DNA from: Alteromonadaceae bacterium M269
GTDB lineage: Bacteria; Pseudomonadota; Gammaproteobacteria; Enterobacterales; Alteromonadaceae
DNA: 64,000 nucleotides
Reading direction: 5' to 3'
Assembly (NCBI GenBank): GCA_004353515.1
Contig: SMNZ01000003.1
Coordinates: 1-64,000 of the forward strand
Part shown: one piece after another, positions 1-9,203 of the stretch
How the letters are laid out: each line of letters starts with the position of its first letter
Numbering within the stretch: the stretch's first letter is position 1
Translations under genes and position numbers: made by a program
The notes under the pieces: generated by a model
Database searches by the model: none
The model's input: only the letters and a program-made list of their open reading frames with translations
Told to the model about the DNA's origin: nothing

Positions 1-1
1 A

Positions 2-121
2 TGTCTGGCGGCCATAGCGATACGGCACCACCTGAATCCATTCCGAACTCAGCAGTGAAACGTATTAGCGGCGATGGTAGTGTAGGGTTTCCCTATGCGA
101 GAGTAGCACACCGCCAGGCTT
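2..121 (+). rRNA. rrf: 5S ribosomal RNA
   Basis: The sequence has the gammaproteobacterial 5S landmarks in order: the 5' strand TGTCTGGCGGCC, the loop CCGAACTCAG.AGTGAAACG, GCGATGGTAGTGT, TATGCGAGAGTAG and the closing strand CCGCCAGGCTT, which pairs with the 5' end. A terminator follows directly, so the window opens at the tail of an rRNA operon whose 16S and 23S genes lie upstream. The long open frame across it is a chance frame. Ends are placed by pairing of the terminal stem and may be off by one or two bases. Confidence 0.95.
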
Positions 122-129
122 CTATTGAG

Positions 130-165
130 AAACAAAAACCCAGCCTAGCGCTGGGTTTTTTGTTT
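130..165 (+). terminator. Intrinsic terminator of the rRNA operon
   Basis: A GC-rich stem AACCCAGC/GCTGGGTT with a 5-base loop, extended by A-rich and T-rich flanks, ends in a T run 9 bases after the 5S 3' end. This is a classic rho-independent terminator of the rrn operon. Confidence 0.9.
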
Positions 166-342
166 CTAGAGCAAAGGTGTTATCACACATCCTGTGGCTT
201 AGTACCAGTGTGCACGTCCTGTGCACCCGTTCATTCTTTTTATAGCGTGATTACCCATCACGCAAAATCTTCTACGAAGACCAGAGCCTCACCCCTAAGA
301 GGGCCTCCAGCCCTTCGCAGAGCTCAGGTCGTTACGAACGGC

Positions 343-367
343 AAAAGCAAAATTGTTTGCTTTTTTT
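343..367 (+). terminator. Second terminator-like hairpin after the rRNA operon
   Basis: AAAAGCAAA/TTTGCTTTT with a 4-base loop and a run of seven T. The stem is AT-rich and weak, but the shape is that of an intrinsic terminator. It may be a backup terminator for the rRNA operon; no gene is visible between it and the 5S terminator. Confidence 0.5.
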
Positions 368-417
368 ATCCGTTCTCCATCCCTTGACTGTATACTCCAG
401 ACACAGTCTACCTCCCA

Positions 418-466
418 CATTCGTGTGGTCGTATGCGAGAGTAGCACTCGGCAATTGCTCCAGGCA
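418..466 (+). pseudogene. Possible 5S rRNA 3'-end remnant
   Basis: The 16-mer TATGCGAGAGTAGCAC at 432-447 is identical to 5S positions 94-109. It is followed after a gap by CCAGGCAT, like the usual 3' end of 5S rRNA. The rest does not align by eye, so this would be a decayed partial 5S copy, as left behind when a duplicated distal 5S gene degenerates. The remaining sequence from 168 to 755 shows no gene, apart from the terminator-like hairpin at 343-367. Confidence 0.45.
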
Positions 467-755
467 TTGCTCTAACTCCTCCTTCCATGGCGTCGAGCTG
501 CGAACAATTACAACTAAAGCTCTTACTTTATGACTTGTGACTAAATAGATAGTTTTTATAATTCCTCTACAGAGATACCTCTAAAATATTGGTTTAGTAT
601 TCAATTCTTTAACCGTTCAGTTAGTGTTAATTAAAGAGTTTTATAGTGTGGTCAATACACAAACCTTTACATCTGCACTTGCGATGCTTGCCTCTTTATT
701 TTGATTATTTTGCTAAATAAAGCTAAGTTTTTAGTAAGTTTAGATGGAGTAAAAG

Positions 756-1958
756 ATGTTCAAACTCTATTTCAGAAGGGTGTTTAAAACCTTACATAAT
801 TACCGATTTGTTAGTTTAATCTCAACATCCCTGCTGTTGGGTGCATGCTCAACGCTTGAGTATTCTGCTGCAAATGGAAAGACTCACAACAATCCTTTCA
901 AAGATGAATTATTTCCTACTTATCAAAGCTTCAATATAGAAACTGAAGACGAAGTTTTTTCACTTGGAGAAGATGCTCTTGTCTACATGGAAGAAAGCAT
1001 TAACTACCTTCAAGATCCTAAAGAGAGGATTGACGCGCTAGTTGATGATCTGTTTACCCAGTCCAACTTCAAACTTCTTTATGTTAATGATGCGAATACT
1101 ATAGCTTCAGAAACATTTAAAACTAAGTCAGCAAACTGCTTATCTATGTCTATTATGGCTTACTCACTGGCTAGAGAGGCGGATCTCGAAGTTCGCTTTC
1201 AAGAGGTCATTATTCCCGAGTATTGGACCAATAGAGAAGGGTTCAGCTTATTGAATGGTCATATCAATTTGCGTATATCGCCAAGAGTGCAAAGTAATAT
1301 CCATTATTTTAATCGAACCGGGATCACAGTAGATTTCGATCCTTTATCAGCTAATGATCGCTTTACTAATTTATTCATTACCAAGAATAAAGTTCTGGCT
1401 ATGTATTACAACAACAAGGGAGCAGATGCTTTTTTGAGAGGAAGCCATGACGAGGCTTATGCCTACTTTAAAGCTTCAGCGACAACCTCTCCGACCTTTG
1501 ATGATGTGTGGGTGAATTTAGGGTATTTGTATAAAGTTAGAGGTGATCTAGAGCTCGCACAGAGAACTTACGAACATGCTTTAGCCCTGGACGATGACAA
1601 TTATACGGGGTGGGAAAACTTAGCTATTTTATTAGACGGCATTGGTGAGAAGAGACAAGCTAAAGAAATAAAAGAGAAAGTTGAACGTAAGCGTTTTGAA
1701 AACCCCTATTATCATTTAATGCTTGGCGATCAAGAGTTTAATCGAGGTAACTGGCGTGCAGCTATCAAGTATTACCGTAAAGCTATTAGATTGGATGATG
1801 GGCCACACGAATTCTATTTTGGTCTAGCTAAAAGTTACTACAAACTTGGGAACATCGAACGGAGCGAGGAATATTTACGCCTCGCCAAACGTCATTCTAG
1901 CTTGGAGCAGGATAAACAGCATTATCAAGGCAAGCTAAACCTATTCTCGAATTTGTAA
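756..1958 (+). CDS. Lipoprotein with transglutaminase-like and TPR domains
   Basis: A 400-residue exported lipoprotein. A hydrophobic signal ends in the lipobox LLGAC (Cys31). Residues about 100-200 resemble a transglutaminase/cysteine-protease fold, with KSANCLSMS (Cys128), NGHINL (His169) and VDFDP (Asp193 or 195) as a plausible Cys-His-Asp triad. Residues about 215-395 form several tetratricopeptide repeats. The start follows GGAG. It stands alone, ended by a good terminator at 1976. Known relatives are uncharacterised outer-membrane or periplasmic proteins; the TPR part suggests partner binding. Whether the triad is catalytic cannot be told from sequence alone. Confidence 0.75.
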   Translation: MFKLYFRRVFKTLHNYRFVSLISTSLLLGACSTLEYSAANGKTHNNPFKDELFPTYQSFNIETEDEVFSLGEDALVYMEESINYLQDPKERIDALVDDLFTQSNFKLLYVNDANTIASETFKTKSANCLSMSIMAYSLAREADLEVRFQEVIIPEYWTNREGFSLLNGHINLRISPRVQSNIHYFNRTGITVDFDPLSANDRFTNLFITKNKVLAMYYNNKGADAFLRGSHDEAYAYFKASATTSPTFDDVWVNLGYLYKVRGDLELAQRTYEHALALDDDNYTGWENLAILLDGIGEKRQAKEIKEKVERKRFENPYYHLMLGDQEFNRGNWRAAIKYYRKAIRLDDGPHEFYFGLAKSYYKLGNIERSEEYLRLAKRHSSLEQDKQHYQGKLNLFSNL

Positions 1959-1975
1959 CCTCTTTCCCTAAGAAT

Positions 1976-2000
1976 AGGGCCTTTATGGCCCTTTTTTTAT
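1976..2000 (+). terminator. Intrinsic terminator
   Basis: AGGGCC/GGCCCT stem, loop TTTAT, then seven T. It terminates the TPR lipoprotein transcript and separates it from the glnK control region. Confidence 0.9.
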
Positions 2001-2105
2001 TTTCAGCCCTAAACCACCTACTTCAGTAGTTGGTTATCGTTAATTTTTATAATCCCTGCCTGAAGAGCGTCTCTTTAGGATCAGATTAAATTCCCCCCGT
2101 TTTTA

Positions 2106-2122
2106 TGCTCTAAATTAGTGCG
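2106..2122 (+). promoter_or_regulatory. Upstream NtrC-like binding site
   Basis: TGCTCTAAATTAGTGCG keeps the outer GC...GTGC spacing of a 17-bp NtrC enhancer site but is less symmetric than the site at 2135. Its centre is 29 bp from that of the second site and about 126 bp upstream of the predicted start of glnK transcription. Confidence 0.5.
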
Positions 2123-2134
2123 CAATTCTCAATG

Positions 2135-2151
2135 TGCACCATTGTGGTGCT
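2135..2151 (+). promoter_or_regulatory. NtrC-like binding site
   Basis: TGCACCATTGTGGTGCT is a near-perfect dyad (GCACC/GGTGC) with the 17-bp length and TGCACYA...TGGTGC form of NtrC enhancers. It is centred about 97 bp upstream of the predicted sigma-54 start site, a usual distance for enhancer action by DNA looping. Confidence 0.75.
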
Positions 2152-2193
2152 GAAAAAGCCCTTTTTCATATTTTATCCTTTTTAAGCTATTGA

Positions 2194-2616
<423 letters not shown>

Positions 2617-2633
2617 TTTTTGAGGATATGAGA

Positions 2634-3890
2634 ATGGAAGTTACTTTTGAATTAAGTTATGCCCTAGACACGTTTTACTTTTTAGTTTGTGGTGCTCTGG
2701 TCATGTGGATGGCTGCTGGCTTTACTATGCTAGAAGCAGGTTTAGTTAGAGCTAAAAATACAACAGAGATCCTTACGAAGAACGTCGCTTTGTATTCTAT
2801 CGCTTGCATCATGTACATGATTTGTGGCTATTCAATCATGTATGGAGGAGATGATTTTTCTTGGTTCCTGAAAGACATCACAGGAGATGGCGCAACTGGG
2901 AAAGATGAACCGGCGACTTACGCACCATCTGCAGACTTTTTCTTCCAAGTTGTTTTCGTTGCTACTGCTATGTCTATCGTTTCGGGTGCTGTTGCTGAGC
3001 GCATGAAATTATGGGCCTTTTTAGCATTTACCGTTGTATTAACAGGTTTCATCTATCCGATGGAAGGACGTTGGACTTGGGGTGGTGAAGCTGTTTTTGG
3101 TCTCTATACCTTGGGCGATCTCGGATTCTCTGACTTTGCTGGTTCAGGCATCGTACACATGGCTGGTGCAGCAGCAGCTCTTGCTGGAGTATTAGTACTT
3201 GGTTCACGTAAGGGTAAATACACTGCAGATGGTCGAGTTAATGCGATACCAGGCTCAAACTTACCACTAGCGACTTTAGGTACTTTCATTTTATGGATGG
3301 GCTGGTTCGGGTTTAACGGTGGTTCTGTATTAGCAACTGCGACAGTCGAAAATGCGAATAGTGTTGCTGTTGTCTTTATGAATACTAACGCTGCCGCTGC
3401 AGGTGGGTTAGTCGCCGCATTACTTCTAGCTAGATTGTTATTTGGTAAGGCTGACTTAACCATGGCATTAAATGGTGCTCTAGCAGGTTTAGTCGCTATT
3501 ACAGCAGAACCATCTACCCCAACCCCATTACAAGCAACTTTGTTTGGTGCTATCGGAGGACTCATTGTAGTTGGAAGTATTGTGACTTTAGATAAGTTGA
3601 AAATAGATGATCCAGTGGGTGCAATCTCAGTTCATGGAGTAGTCGGTTTATTCGGTTTGCTATTAGTACCTATTACGAATCCGTTGACAGATGATGGCGG
3701 CGCTTCCGTTTCTGGTCAGTTAATCGGAGCGCTGACTATTTTCGTGTGGGTATTTGTTGTCAGCCTAGCTGTTTGGTTAGTGTTGAAATCTCTAATTGGA
3801 ATAAGAGTCAGTGAGGAAGAGGAATTTGATGGCGTTGATATGAGTGAATGTGGGTTAGAAGCTTACCCAGACTTCACGACCAGCCGTTAA
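2634..3890 (+). CDS. amtB: Ammonium transporter AmtB
   Basis: A 418-residue polytopic inner-membrane ammonium channel with about eleven membrane segments. It carries Amt signatures: AAGFTMLEAGLVRAKN near the N-terminus, the twin pore histidines (His175 in SGIVHMAGA and His334 in ISVHGVVG) and the FNGGS motif. The ATG at 2634 was chosen because the GAGGA at 2622 is 7 bases away; the ATG at 2628 would have only one base of spacing. It is co-transcribed with glnK, whose product plugs the channel when nitrogen is plentiful. The N-terminus shows no obvious cleavable signal. Confidence 0.95.
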   Translation: MEVTFELSYALDTFYFLVCGALVMWMAAGFTMLEAGLVRAKNTTEILTKNVALYSIACIMYMICGYSIMYGGDDFSWFLKDITGDGATGKDEPATYAPSADFFFQVVFVATAMSIVSGAVAERMKLWAFLAFTVVLTGFIYPMEGRWTWGGEAVFGLYTLGDLGFSDFAGSGIVHMAGAAAALAGVLVLGSRKGKYTADGRVNAIPGSNLPLATLGTFILWMGWFGFNGGSVLATATVENANSVAVVFMNTNAAAAGGLVAALLLARLLFGKADLTMALNGALAGLVAITAEPSTPTPLQATLFGAIGGLIVVGSIVTLDKLKIDDPVGAISVHGVVGLFGLLLVPITNPLTDDGGASVSGQLIGALTIFVWVFVVSLAVWLVLKSLIGIRVSEEEEFDGVDMSECGLEAYPDFTTSR

Positions 3891-3910
3891 TTAGCTGTAC
3901 CTTCCTGTCA

Positions 3911-3953
3911 GCTCGATAAGGTTAAGAATAAAAATAATTAAGCCTTATCGAGC
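3911..3953. terminator. Strong hairpin downstream of amtB
   Basis: An 11-bp perfect stem GCTCGATAAGG/CCTTATCGAGC closes an A-rich 21-base loop. There is no T run after it, so it may act as an mRNA 3' stabiliser or rho-dependent end rather than as a simple intrinsic terminator. Confidence 0.5.
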
Positions 3954-4035
3954 AACTTATAAAGCTTTCATTATGTTGTCATTTGATATTCACCAGTTAT
4001 TTCTTTCGCTTAGCGGGTGAAACTGAGGAGCAAAA

Positions 4036-4566
4036 ATGAATCAATACATGAATAAAATAAGTCGATTGGACAGATATGTTTTTTATAGGGTTTTCAAAAA
4101 AACGAATGACAAAAACTGCGACTTAATTAAACAAGTTTCGTGGACAGGCGATGGTTACGTTTACCTGCTTTTTTGTCTGTTGCTCTGGCTATTTCAAGCG
4201 GAAGATAGGTTAATTTTTACCTATTCTGCTCTGCTCGCCTACTCACTAGAATTGCCTCTATTCATCACACTCAAGAAAACACTGAAACGTGCCCGTCCGT
4301 CCGACTTTTTAGATAATTTTACTGCGCGAATAAATCCAGCTGACAAGTTTAGTCTACCGTCAGGGCATACCGCTGCAGCATTTTTGATGGCTTCCTTAAT
4401 TACTAATTTTTACCCTGTGTTTGCTCCCTTGGTTTTTATTTGGGCGAGTGTTATCGGAATGAGTAGGATTTTATTAGGTGTTCATTACCCAGGTGATGTT
4501 TTGGCTGGTGCTTTGCTAGGATTGGCAACAGCAATGACTAGTCTTATTTTTTTAAACCTTGCATAG
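4036..4566 (+). CDS. PAP2-family membrane phosphatase
   Basis: A 176-residue integral membrane protein with the three-part acid phosphatase signature of the PAP2 family: K..LKRARP (about 81-88), LPSGHTAA (His111) and SRILLGVHYPGD (Arg144, His150, Asp154). These form the phosphohistidine active site, usually facing the periplasm. Likely substrates are lipid phosphates such as undecaprenyl pyrophosphate or phosphatidic acid; the sequence does not decide between them. The start follows GAGGA with good spacing. Length is typical of small bacterial members (PgpB or BacA-independent Und-PP phosphatases are longer). It appears to be a single-gene unit. Confidence 0.85.
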   Translation: MNQYMNKISRLDRYVFYRVFKKTNDKNCDLIKQVSWTGDGYVYLLFCLLLWLFQAEDRLIFTYSALLAYSLELPLFITLKKTLKRARPSDFLDNFTARINPADKFSLPSGHTAAAFLMASLITNFYPVFAPLVFIWASVIGMSRILLGVHYPGDVLAGALLGLATAMTSLIFLNLA

Positions 4567-4733
4567 GTAGCTAACCTTAACTTGGAACAAGAGGTGGTTT
4601 GAACAGCTGTCGAGGGTAGCTTAATGTCATGCCCAGTTCCTTGATAGCAATAAAAATCAATATCCTCTGATCTGTAGTAAATTTTTTTAACATCAGTATG
4701 CTATGCCCTATGTCTAATAGGAGTTAATTGAAG

Positions 4734-6425
4734 ATGTTAAAACCCTCCTTTGTTTTAAGTTTCTTGTTTGTTTTCTTGCCGTTACAGAGTTCAGCTTACG
4801 ACCGGATTACTGGTGAAAGCTTTGCTAGTCGTTCTGAGGTGATTGCGACTAATGGCATGGTAGCTACCTCTCAGCCTCTAGCGACCCAAGTGGGTTTGGA
4901 TATTCTTAAGAAAGGCGGAAATGCGATAGATGCAGCTATAGCGGCGAATGCAATGTTGGGCCTTGTAGAGCCCACTGGAAATGGCATCGGTGGTGATCTC
5001 TTCGCCATAGTTTGGGATGCTAAAACAAAAGGTCTATATGGATTAAATGCGTCAGGCCGGTCTCCGAAATCACTGACTTTGGAACATTTGAAATCGTTAG
5101 GTTTAGAGAAAATTCCATCGTATGGTCCTTTACCTGTGTCGACTCCAGGAGCAGTAGACGGCTGGTTTGAGTTACATGGGCGCTTTGGTAAGTTGGATAT
5201 GACAGAAATTCTTGAGCCAACGATTACCTATGCGAAAGAAGGCTTTCCTGTTACCGAGTTAATTGCGCACTATATCGAAGTTTATACTCACCGTTTGGGG
5301 CAATATCCCGGATTTAAAGAAACCTATATGCCTAACGGGAAGGCTCCTGTAAAAGGGCAGATTTTTAAAAATCCTGACTTAGCCGTTACCTTGGAGAAAA
5401 TAGCGACAGGAGGGAGAGACGCATTTTACAAAGGAGATATAGCTCGTGTTATCGATGCTTACATGAAGGAGCAAGGCGGCTTTTTAAGTTACGAAGATTT
5501 ATCAACACATAAGTCGGAGTGGATTAGACCGGTATCAAGCAACTATCGAGGTTATGATGTGTGGGAGCTTCCTCCCAATAGCCAAGGCATCACTGCCTTG
5601 CAGATACTTAATGTCCTAGAAACCTATGATATCGCTAGTATGTCTCTTGACTCGCCTGAGTACATTCATACTTTTGTTGAAGCTAAGAAGTTAGCTTTTG
5701 AAGATAGAGCGAAGTTCTTCACTGACCCTGATTTTTCTGAAACGCCTGTTACGAGATTAATATCTAAAGCTTATGCAAGGGAGAGGAAAAAGCTGATTGA
5801 TCCAGCTAAAGCAGCAAAACGCTATGATGCGGGACCTTATCATGGAGACACCATCTATCTCACTGTTGCTGACAAAGAAGGTAATATGGTGTCTTTAATA
5901 CAAAGTAACTTCCGAGGCATGGGATCAGGCATGACACCAACGGGGTTAGGGTTTATTTTGCAAGACAGAGGAGAGCTGTTTTCACTGAAAGAAGGTCATG
6001 CTAATGTTTATGCACCTGGCAAACGACCTTTCCATACTATTATCCCAGCTTTTGTTACGAAAGATGGCGAACCTTGGATGAGTTTTGGCGTGATGGGCGG
6101 TGGTACACAGCCACAAATGCATGCACAAATTCTCGTGAATATGATTGATTTCGGTATGAACTTACAGGAAGCAGGAGATGCCCCCAGAATTCTTCATAGT
6201 GGATCAAGTGAACCAACTGGTGAAGTAATGACCGATGGAGGTTATATCAGCCTAGAGAATGGCTTTTCACAAAATACTCGTCGTAAATTGATAGAAATGG
6301 GGCATCAACTGAGAGATGTTGTTGGATCTTACGGTGGTTATCAAGCAATATTGAGAGACCCAAGTTCGAAAGTCTATTATGGAGCTTCTGAGAGCCGAAA
6401 AGATGGACAAGCCGCAGGATACTAA
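4734..6425 (+). CDS. ggt: Gamma-glutamyltransferase family protein
   Basis: A 563-residue periplasmic Ntn-hydrolase that would cleave gamma-glutamyl bonds, for example in glutathione. A signal peptide ends near LQSSA. GNAIDAAIAANAMLGLVEP, PTGNGIGGDLFA and SRSPKSLTL-like blocks are family features. HGDTIYLTV holds the nucleophile (Thr373), which would become the new N-terminus of the small subunit after self-cleavage; GMGSGMTPTGLGF and MGGGTQPQ follow. The ATG at 4734 is preferred over the TTG at 4728, as AGGAG at 4719 sits about 10 bases away. Acylase-type relatives share the fold, so the exact substrate is not settled. Confidence 0.88.
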   Translation: MLKPSFVLSFLFVFLPLQSSAYDRITGESFASRSEVIATNGMVATSQPLATQVGLDILKKGGNAIDAAIAANAMLGLVEPTGNGIGGDLFAIVWDAKTKGLYGLNASGRSPKSLTLEHLKSLGLEKIPSYGPLPVSTPGAVDGWFELHGRFGKLDMTEILEPTITYAKEGFPVTELIAHYIEVYTHRLGQYPGFKETYMPNGKAPVKGQIFKNPDLAVTLEKIATGGRDAFYKGDIARVIDAYMKEQGGFLSYEDLSTHKSEWIRPVSSNYRGYDVWELPPNSQGITALQILNVLETYDIASMSLDSPEYIHTFVEAKKLAFEDRAKFFTDPDFSETPVTRLISKAYARERKKLIDPAKAAKRYDAGPYHGDTIYLTVADKEGNMVSLIQSNFRGMGSGMTPTGLGFILQDRGELFSLKEGHANVYAPGKRPFHTIIPAFVTKDGEPWMSFGVMGGGTQPQMHAQILVNMIDFGMNLQEAGDAPRILHSGSSEPTGEVMTDGGYISLENGFSQNTRRKLIEMGHQLRDVVGSYGGYQAILRDPSSKVYYGASESRKDGQAAGY

Positions 6426-6494
6426 ACAATGAATTTAGATCTTTGCTCGGACTAAAGAAGAATCCCTTAACTGGAAAATAAAATAGAAAGAATC

Positions 6495-7412
6495 ATGGCT
6501 CAACCACAAAAAGGCATATGTGCCGAACCTAATCTACATGCTCAGTATCTGATGTTTAATGTTGTAGATGATGATCACGCCACCATCAGACAAAAGCTGG
6601 CGCAAATACTCAATATATTTGAGCATTATGATAATGAGCACTATGAAGCCATGGTATCAGGTGTTGTGGCCATAGGGTCGAGTTATTGGCTTGAACTTTA
6701 TCCTGGACTTATTCCAATGGAGCTTGCGCCTTTCCCAGATATGCAGTGCGAGGATAGAAGTGCTCCTGTCGTACCTTGTGACCTTTTTATTCAGATTAGA
6801 GCCGATCGGGCAGATATATGCTTTGCAATAGCGACAGACGTATTTGCTTTGTTGAAAGATGAAGTTGAGTTGATAGAGCAAATTACCAGCTTTCGCTATT
6901 TGGATGGACGAGACCTAACGGGCTTCGTCGATGGCACAGAAAACCCGAAAGGCATGCATAAGTTTGATGTGGCTATAGTTGGTGACGATGATCCTGACTT
7001 TGTGGGCGGAAGCTATATTCATATTCAGCGCTATCGTCATGATCTTGAAAAATGGAATTTGCTGCAGGTTAAAAAACAAGAGGAAATCATCGGTCGCACT
7101 AAGGCCGACGATATTGAATTTGCTGGTGCTGATAAAGCAAAGTTTGCCCACACTAAACGTACAAGCCTGAAGAATGATGAAGGGAAGAGCATTGAAATTT
7201 TGCGCCAAAGCATGCCTTATGGCGACATGAAGGTTCAGGGATTAATGTTTATCTCCTGTGCTAAAAGTCCGAAGCCTTTTACAGATATGCTCAGTAGTAT
7301 GATTTTTGGCGATGAGCATGGCGTTTATGACAAGCTGCTAGATTTCACGACTGCTGAAACGGGGGCTGCGTTCTTTGCACCTTCGGTACATTTTATTAAG
7401 CAGTATGCATAG
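6495..7412 (+). CDS. Dyp-type peroxidase (YfeX-like)
   Basis: A 305-residue dye-decolourising haem peroxidase of the cytosolic YfeX type, with no signal peptide or Tat motif. GRDLTGFVDGTENP contains the GxxDG motif, with Asp146 as the distal catalytic residue. FAHTKRTSL supplies the probable proximal haem ligand His219, and ILRQSMPYGD follows as in relatives. The length is near the family norm. The ribosome binding site is weak (AAAGAA). It ends at a hairpin shared with the convergent phosphatase gene. Physiological substrates of this class are uncertain. Confidence 0.9.
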   Translation: MAQPQKGICAEPNLHAQYLMFNVVDDDHATIRQKLAQILNIFEHYDNEHYEAMVSGVVAIGSSYWLELYPGLIPMELAPFPDMQCEDRSAPVVPCDLFIQIRADRADICFAIATDVFALLKDEVELIEQITSFRYLDGRDLTGFVDGTENPKGMHKFDVAIVGDDDPDFVGGSYIHIQRYRHDLEKWNLLQVKKQEEIIGRTKADDIEFAGADKAKFAHTKRTSLKNDEGKSIEILRQSMPYGDMKVQGLMFISCAKSPKPFTDMLSSMIFGDEHGVYDKLLDFTTAETGAAFFAPSVHFIKQYA

Positions 7413-7418
7413 GAGTTT

Positions 7419-7451
7419 GACGACTTAACGATATCTATGCGCTAAGTCGTC
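7419..7451. terminator. Hairpin between convergent genes
   Basis: GACGACTTA/TAAGTCGTC, a 9-bp perfect stem lying between the stops of the peroxidase gene (plus) and the PafA-like gene (minus). No long T run follows on either side, so it is an imperfect bidirectional terminator. Confidence 0.5.
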
Positions 7452-7473
7452 GGCCTCAATTCTCACTAACAAA

Positions 7474-9102
7474 TTACTTCACGATTTCTTCTAGTACTTT
7501 TCCGGTCGCTTTGTCCGGATAGCCAATACTCATAACCGCTGATAAAGTAACAGCCAAGTCTTCTGGTGAGGTTAAACGCGCTTCTCGACGCGGAGTCACC
7601 CTCCATCCTGTGAAATACAAAGGAACATGTGTATCGTAGCGATAAGGCGACCCATGAGTTGCAGCTGAATAGTTGCCTAACATAGTAGATGGGTTCTGTA
7701 ACAGCACTATATCGCCTGAACGGCCTTGCATATAGTTGTTTTGGACTCGTGATAAAACCGGGTCAAATTGCAAATTAGTGGTACTCAATGCTTCGCTAGT
7801 GAGAGCTCGTGAAACACCATTAAGCTTACTTGCGAAGCTTTGAACGGCCTTAGCAACATCACCATAATCCAAGTTTTTTGCTTTAATCAGTGAATGGTTT
7901 AAGTATAGGTTAGGAGGAATAACCTCTTCGATAAGTTTGCCTTCAACGCCAAACTTTTCAGAAAGTGTACTATTAAACTCTTCTAACTCTTGTGAGGCAT
8001 TCCCTCTGAATCCATTGAACCCAATCGATTTTTTGTATTCAGGAATCGCATCGACACCATGGTCAGCAGATAATGCGACTAAGACATTTTCCATCCCGAT
8101 CTTTTTATCCAGAAACTTAAAGAGTTCAGCAATGGTTTTATCAAGAGCCAGTAAATTGTCTTCTGCCTCGAGGCTGTTAGGGCCGAACTTATGTCCTACA
8201 TAGTCATTTACTGAAAAACTAATAGCCAGGTAATCAGTAACATCATCGTCACCTAGCTTTTCATTGGTGACTGCAGCTTTCGCAAACTCCATTGTTAACT
8301 TGTCACCAAATGGGGTATTGGTCAGTAAGTCGTAGTAACGTGGAGAGGCATCTTTAGGCATAGTATGCGGGAAACCTTTGCCAAATCCCTTGGGAGGGAT
8401 TTGATATAGCCTGTTGCCCGAGTCATTATGGTATTTATCTTCGTTGAGTGATAAAGCCCAAGATTGACCTAAATATTGATCTTTTGCCCCTGAACTATTG
8501 AAACTAGAAACCCACTCTGGAAGCTCGTCGTAGTAGTAAGTACTTGTGACCATATTGCCCGTCTTTTTATCAAACCAGAACGATTTGCCAAAATGGCCAC
8601 CAGTGAGCACTGCACCTCTATCTTTAATAGATACAGAGACAACTTTAGCCTTCCCCGAGCTAGCTAAGTAAAGTTGATCTGAAAACGTTGACGCTGTTAG
8701 GTTTGCAGGTGATGCGCTATAACCTTCAGCTCCAACCAATGAGGTATCTGCATCGGCAACACAGTACATTCTTGAGTTAGCTTCAACATCGAACCAGTTA
8801 TTGGCAACCAGCCCATGTTGCGATGGTAGTGCTCCTGTGGCTAATGTTGCATGTCCAACTGCGGTTAAGGTTGAAGCGTGGCGATAATGGCTATTTGTGT
8901 AGAGAGTTCCATTCTTTAGAAAACGATTAAAGCCAAGCTTATTTCGTGATTCAACAAAGTTACTCTCGTAACGCTGTAATAAATCGCCTCTTAACTGATC
9001 AATGGTTATCTGCACGATTAATTTGGGTTTATTGGCAAGCGCAGTACTAGTGAATAGGATCCCTAAGCCTGCACTAATCCATAGTGCGAATTTATTTTTC
9101 AT
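7474..9102 (-). CDS. PafA-type alkaline phosphatase, exported
   Basis: A 542-residue alkaline phosphatase-superfamily enzyme with a signal peptide ending near STALA. VQITIDQLRGD supplies metal ligands. HASTLTAVGHATLATG contains the nucleophile, probably Thr80, and ANNWF follows. SIKDRGAVLTGG gives the Lys160/Arg162 pair that marks PafA-type phosphomonoesterases. ALSADHGVDAIP and ATHGSPYRYDTHVP provide the remaining metal ligands. Members are periplasmic or surface enzymes that are often not repressed by phosphate. Neighbouring nupC and udk make nucleotides a plausible substrate, but this is inference. No clear Shine-Dalgarno sequence is seen. Confidence 0.85.
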   Translation of the reverse strand: MKNKFALWISAGLGILFTSTALANKPKLIVQITIDQLRGDLLQRYESNFVESRNKLGFNRFLKNGTLYTNSHYRHASTLTAVGHATLATGALPSQHGLVANNWFDVEANSRMYCVADADTSLVGAEGYSASPANLTASTFSDQLYLASSGKAKVVSVSIKDRGAVLTGGHFGKSFWFDKKTGNMVTSTYYYDELPEWVSSFNSSGAKDQYLGQSWALSLNEDKYHNDSGNRLYQIPPKGFGKGFPHTMPKDASPRYYDLLTNTPFGDKLTMEFAKAAVTNEKLGDDDVTDYLAISFSVNDYVGHKFGPNSLEAEDNLLALDKTIAELFKFLDKKIGMENVLVALSADHGVDAIPEYKKSIGFNGFRGNASQELEEFNSTLSEKFGVEGKLIEEVIPPNLYLNHSLIKAKNLDYGDVAKAVQSFASKLNGVSRALTSEALSTTNLQFDPVLSRVQNNYMQGRSGDIVLLQNPSTMLGNYSAATHGSPYRYDTHVPLYFTGWRVTPRREARLTSPEDLAVTLSAVMSIGYPDKATGKVLEEIVK

Positions 9103-9203
9103 AGTGAGTTAAATTAATGAATTTTGGGTAAGCCTACTAAAATTATCTAATCTTAGTAAGCTCGATAATATGACAATTGAAAGTGCGGTTTAAGGCGTCA
9201 ATA

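Noticed and set aside
1-387. 128-codon open frame at the window start
   Set aside because: It runs through the 5S rRNA and its terminator; base pairing and landmarks show an RNA gene, not a protein.
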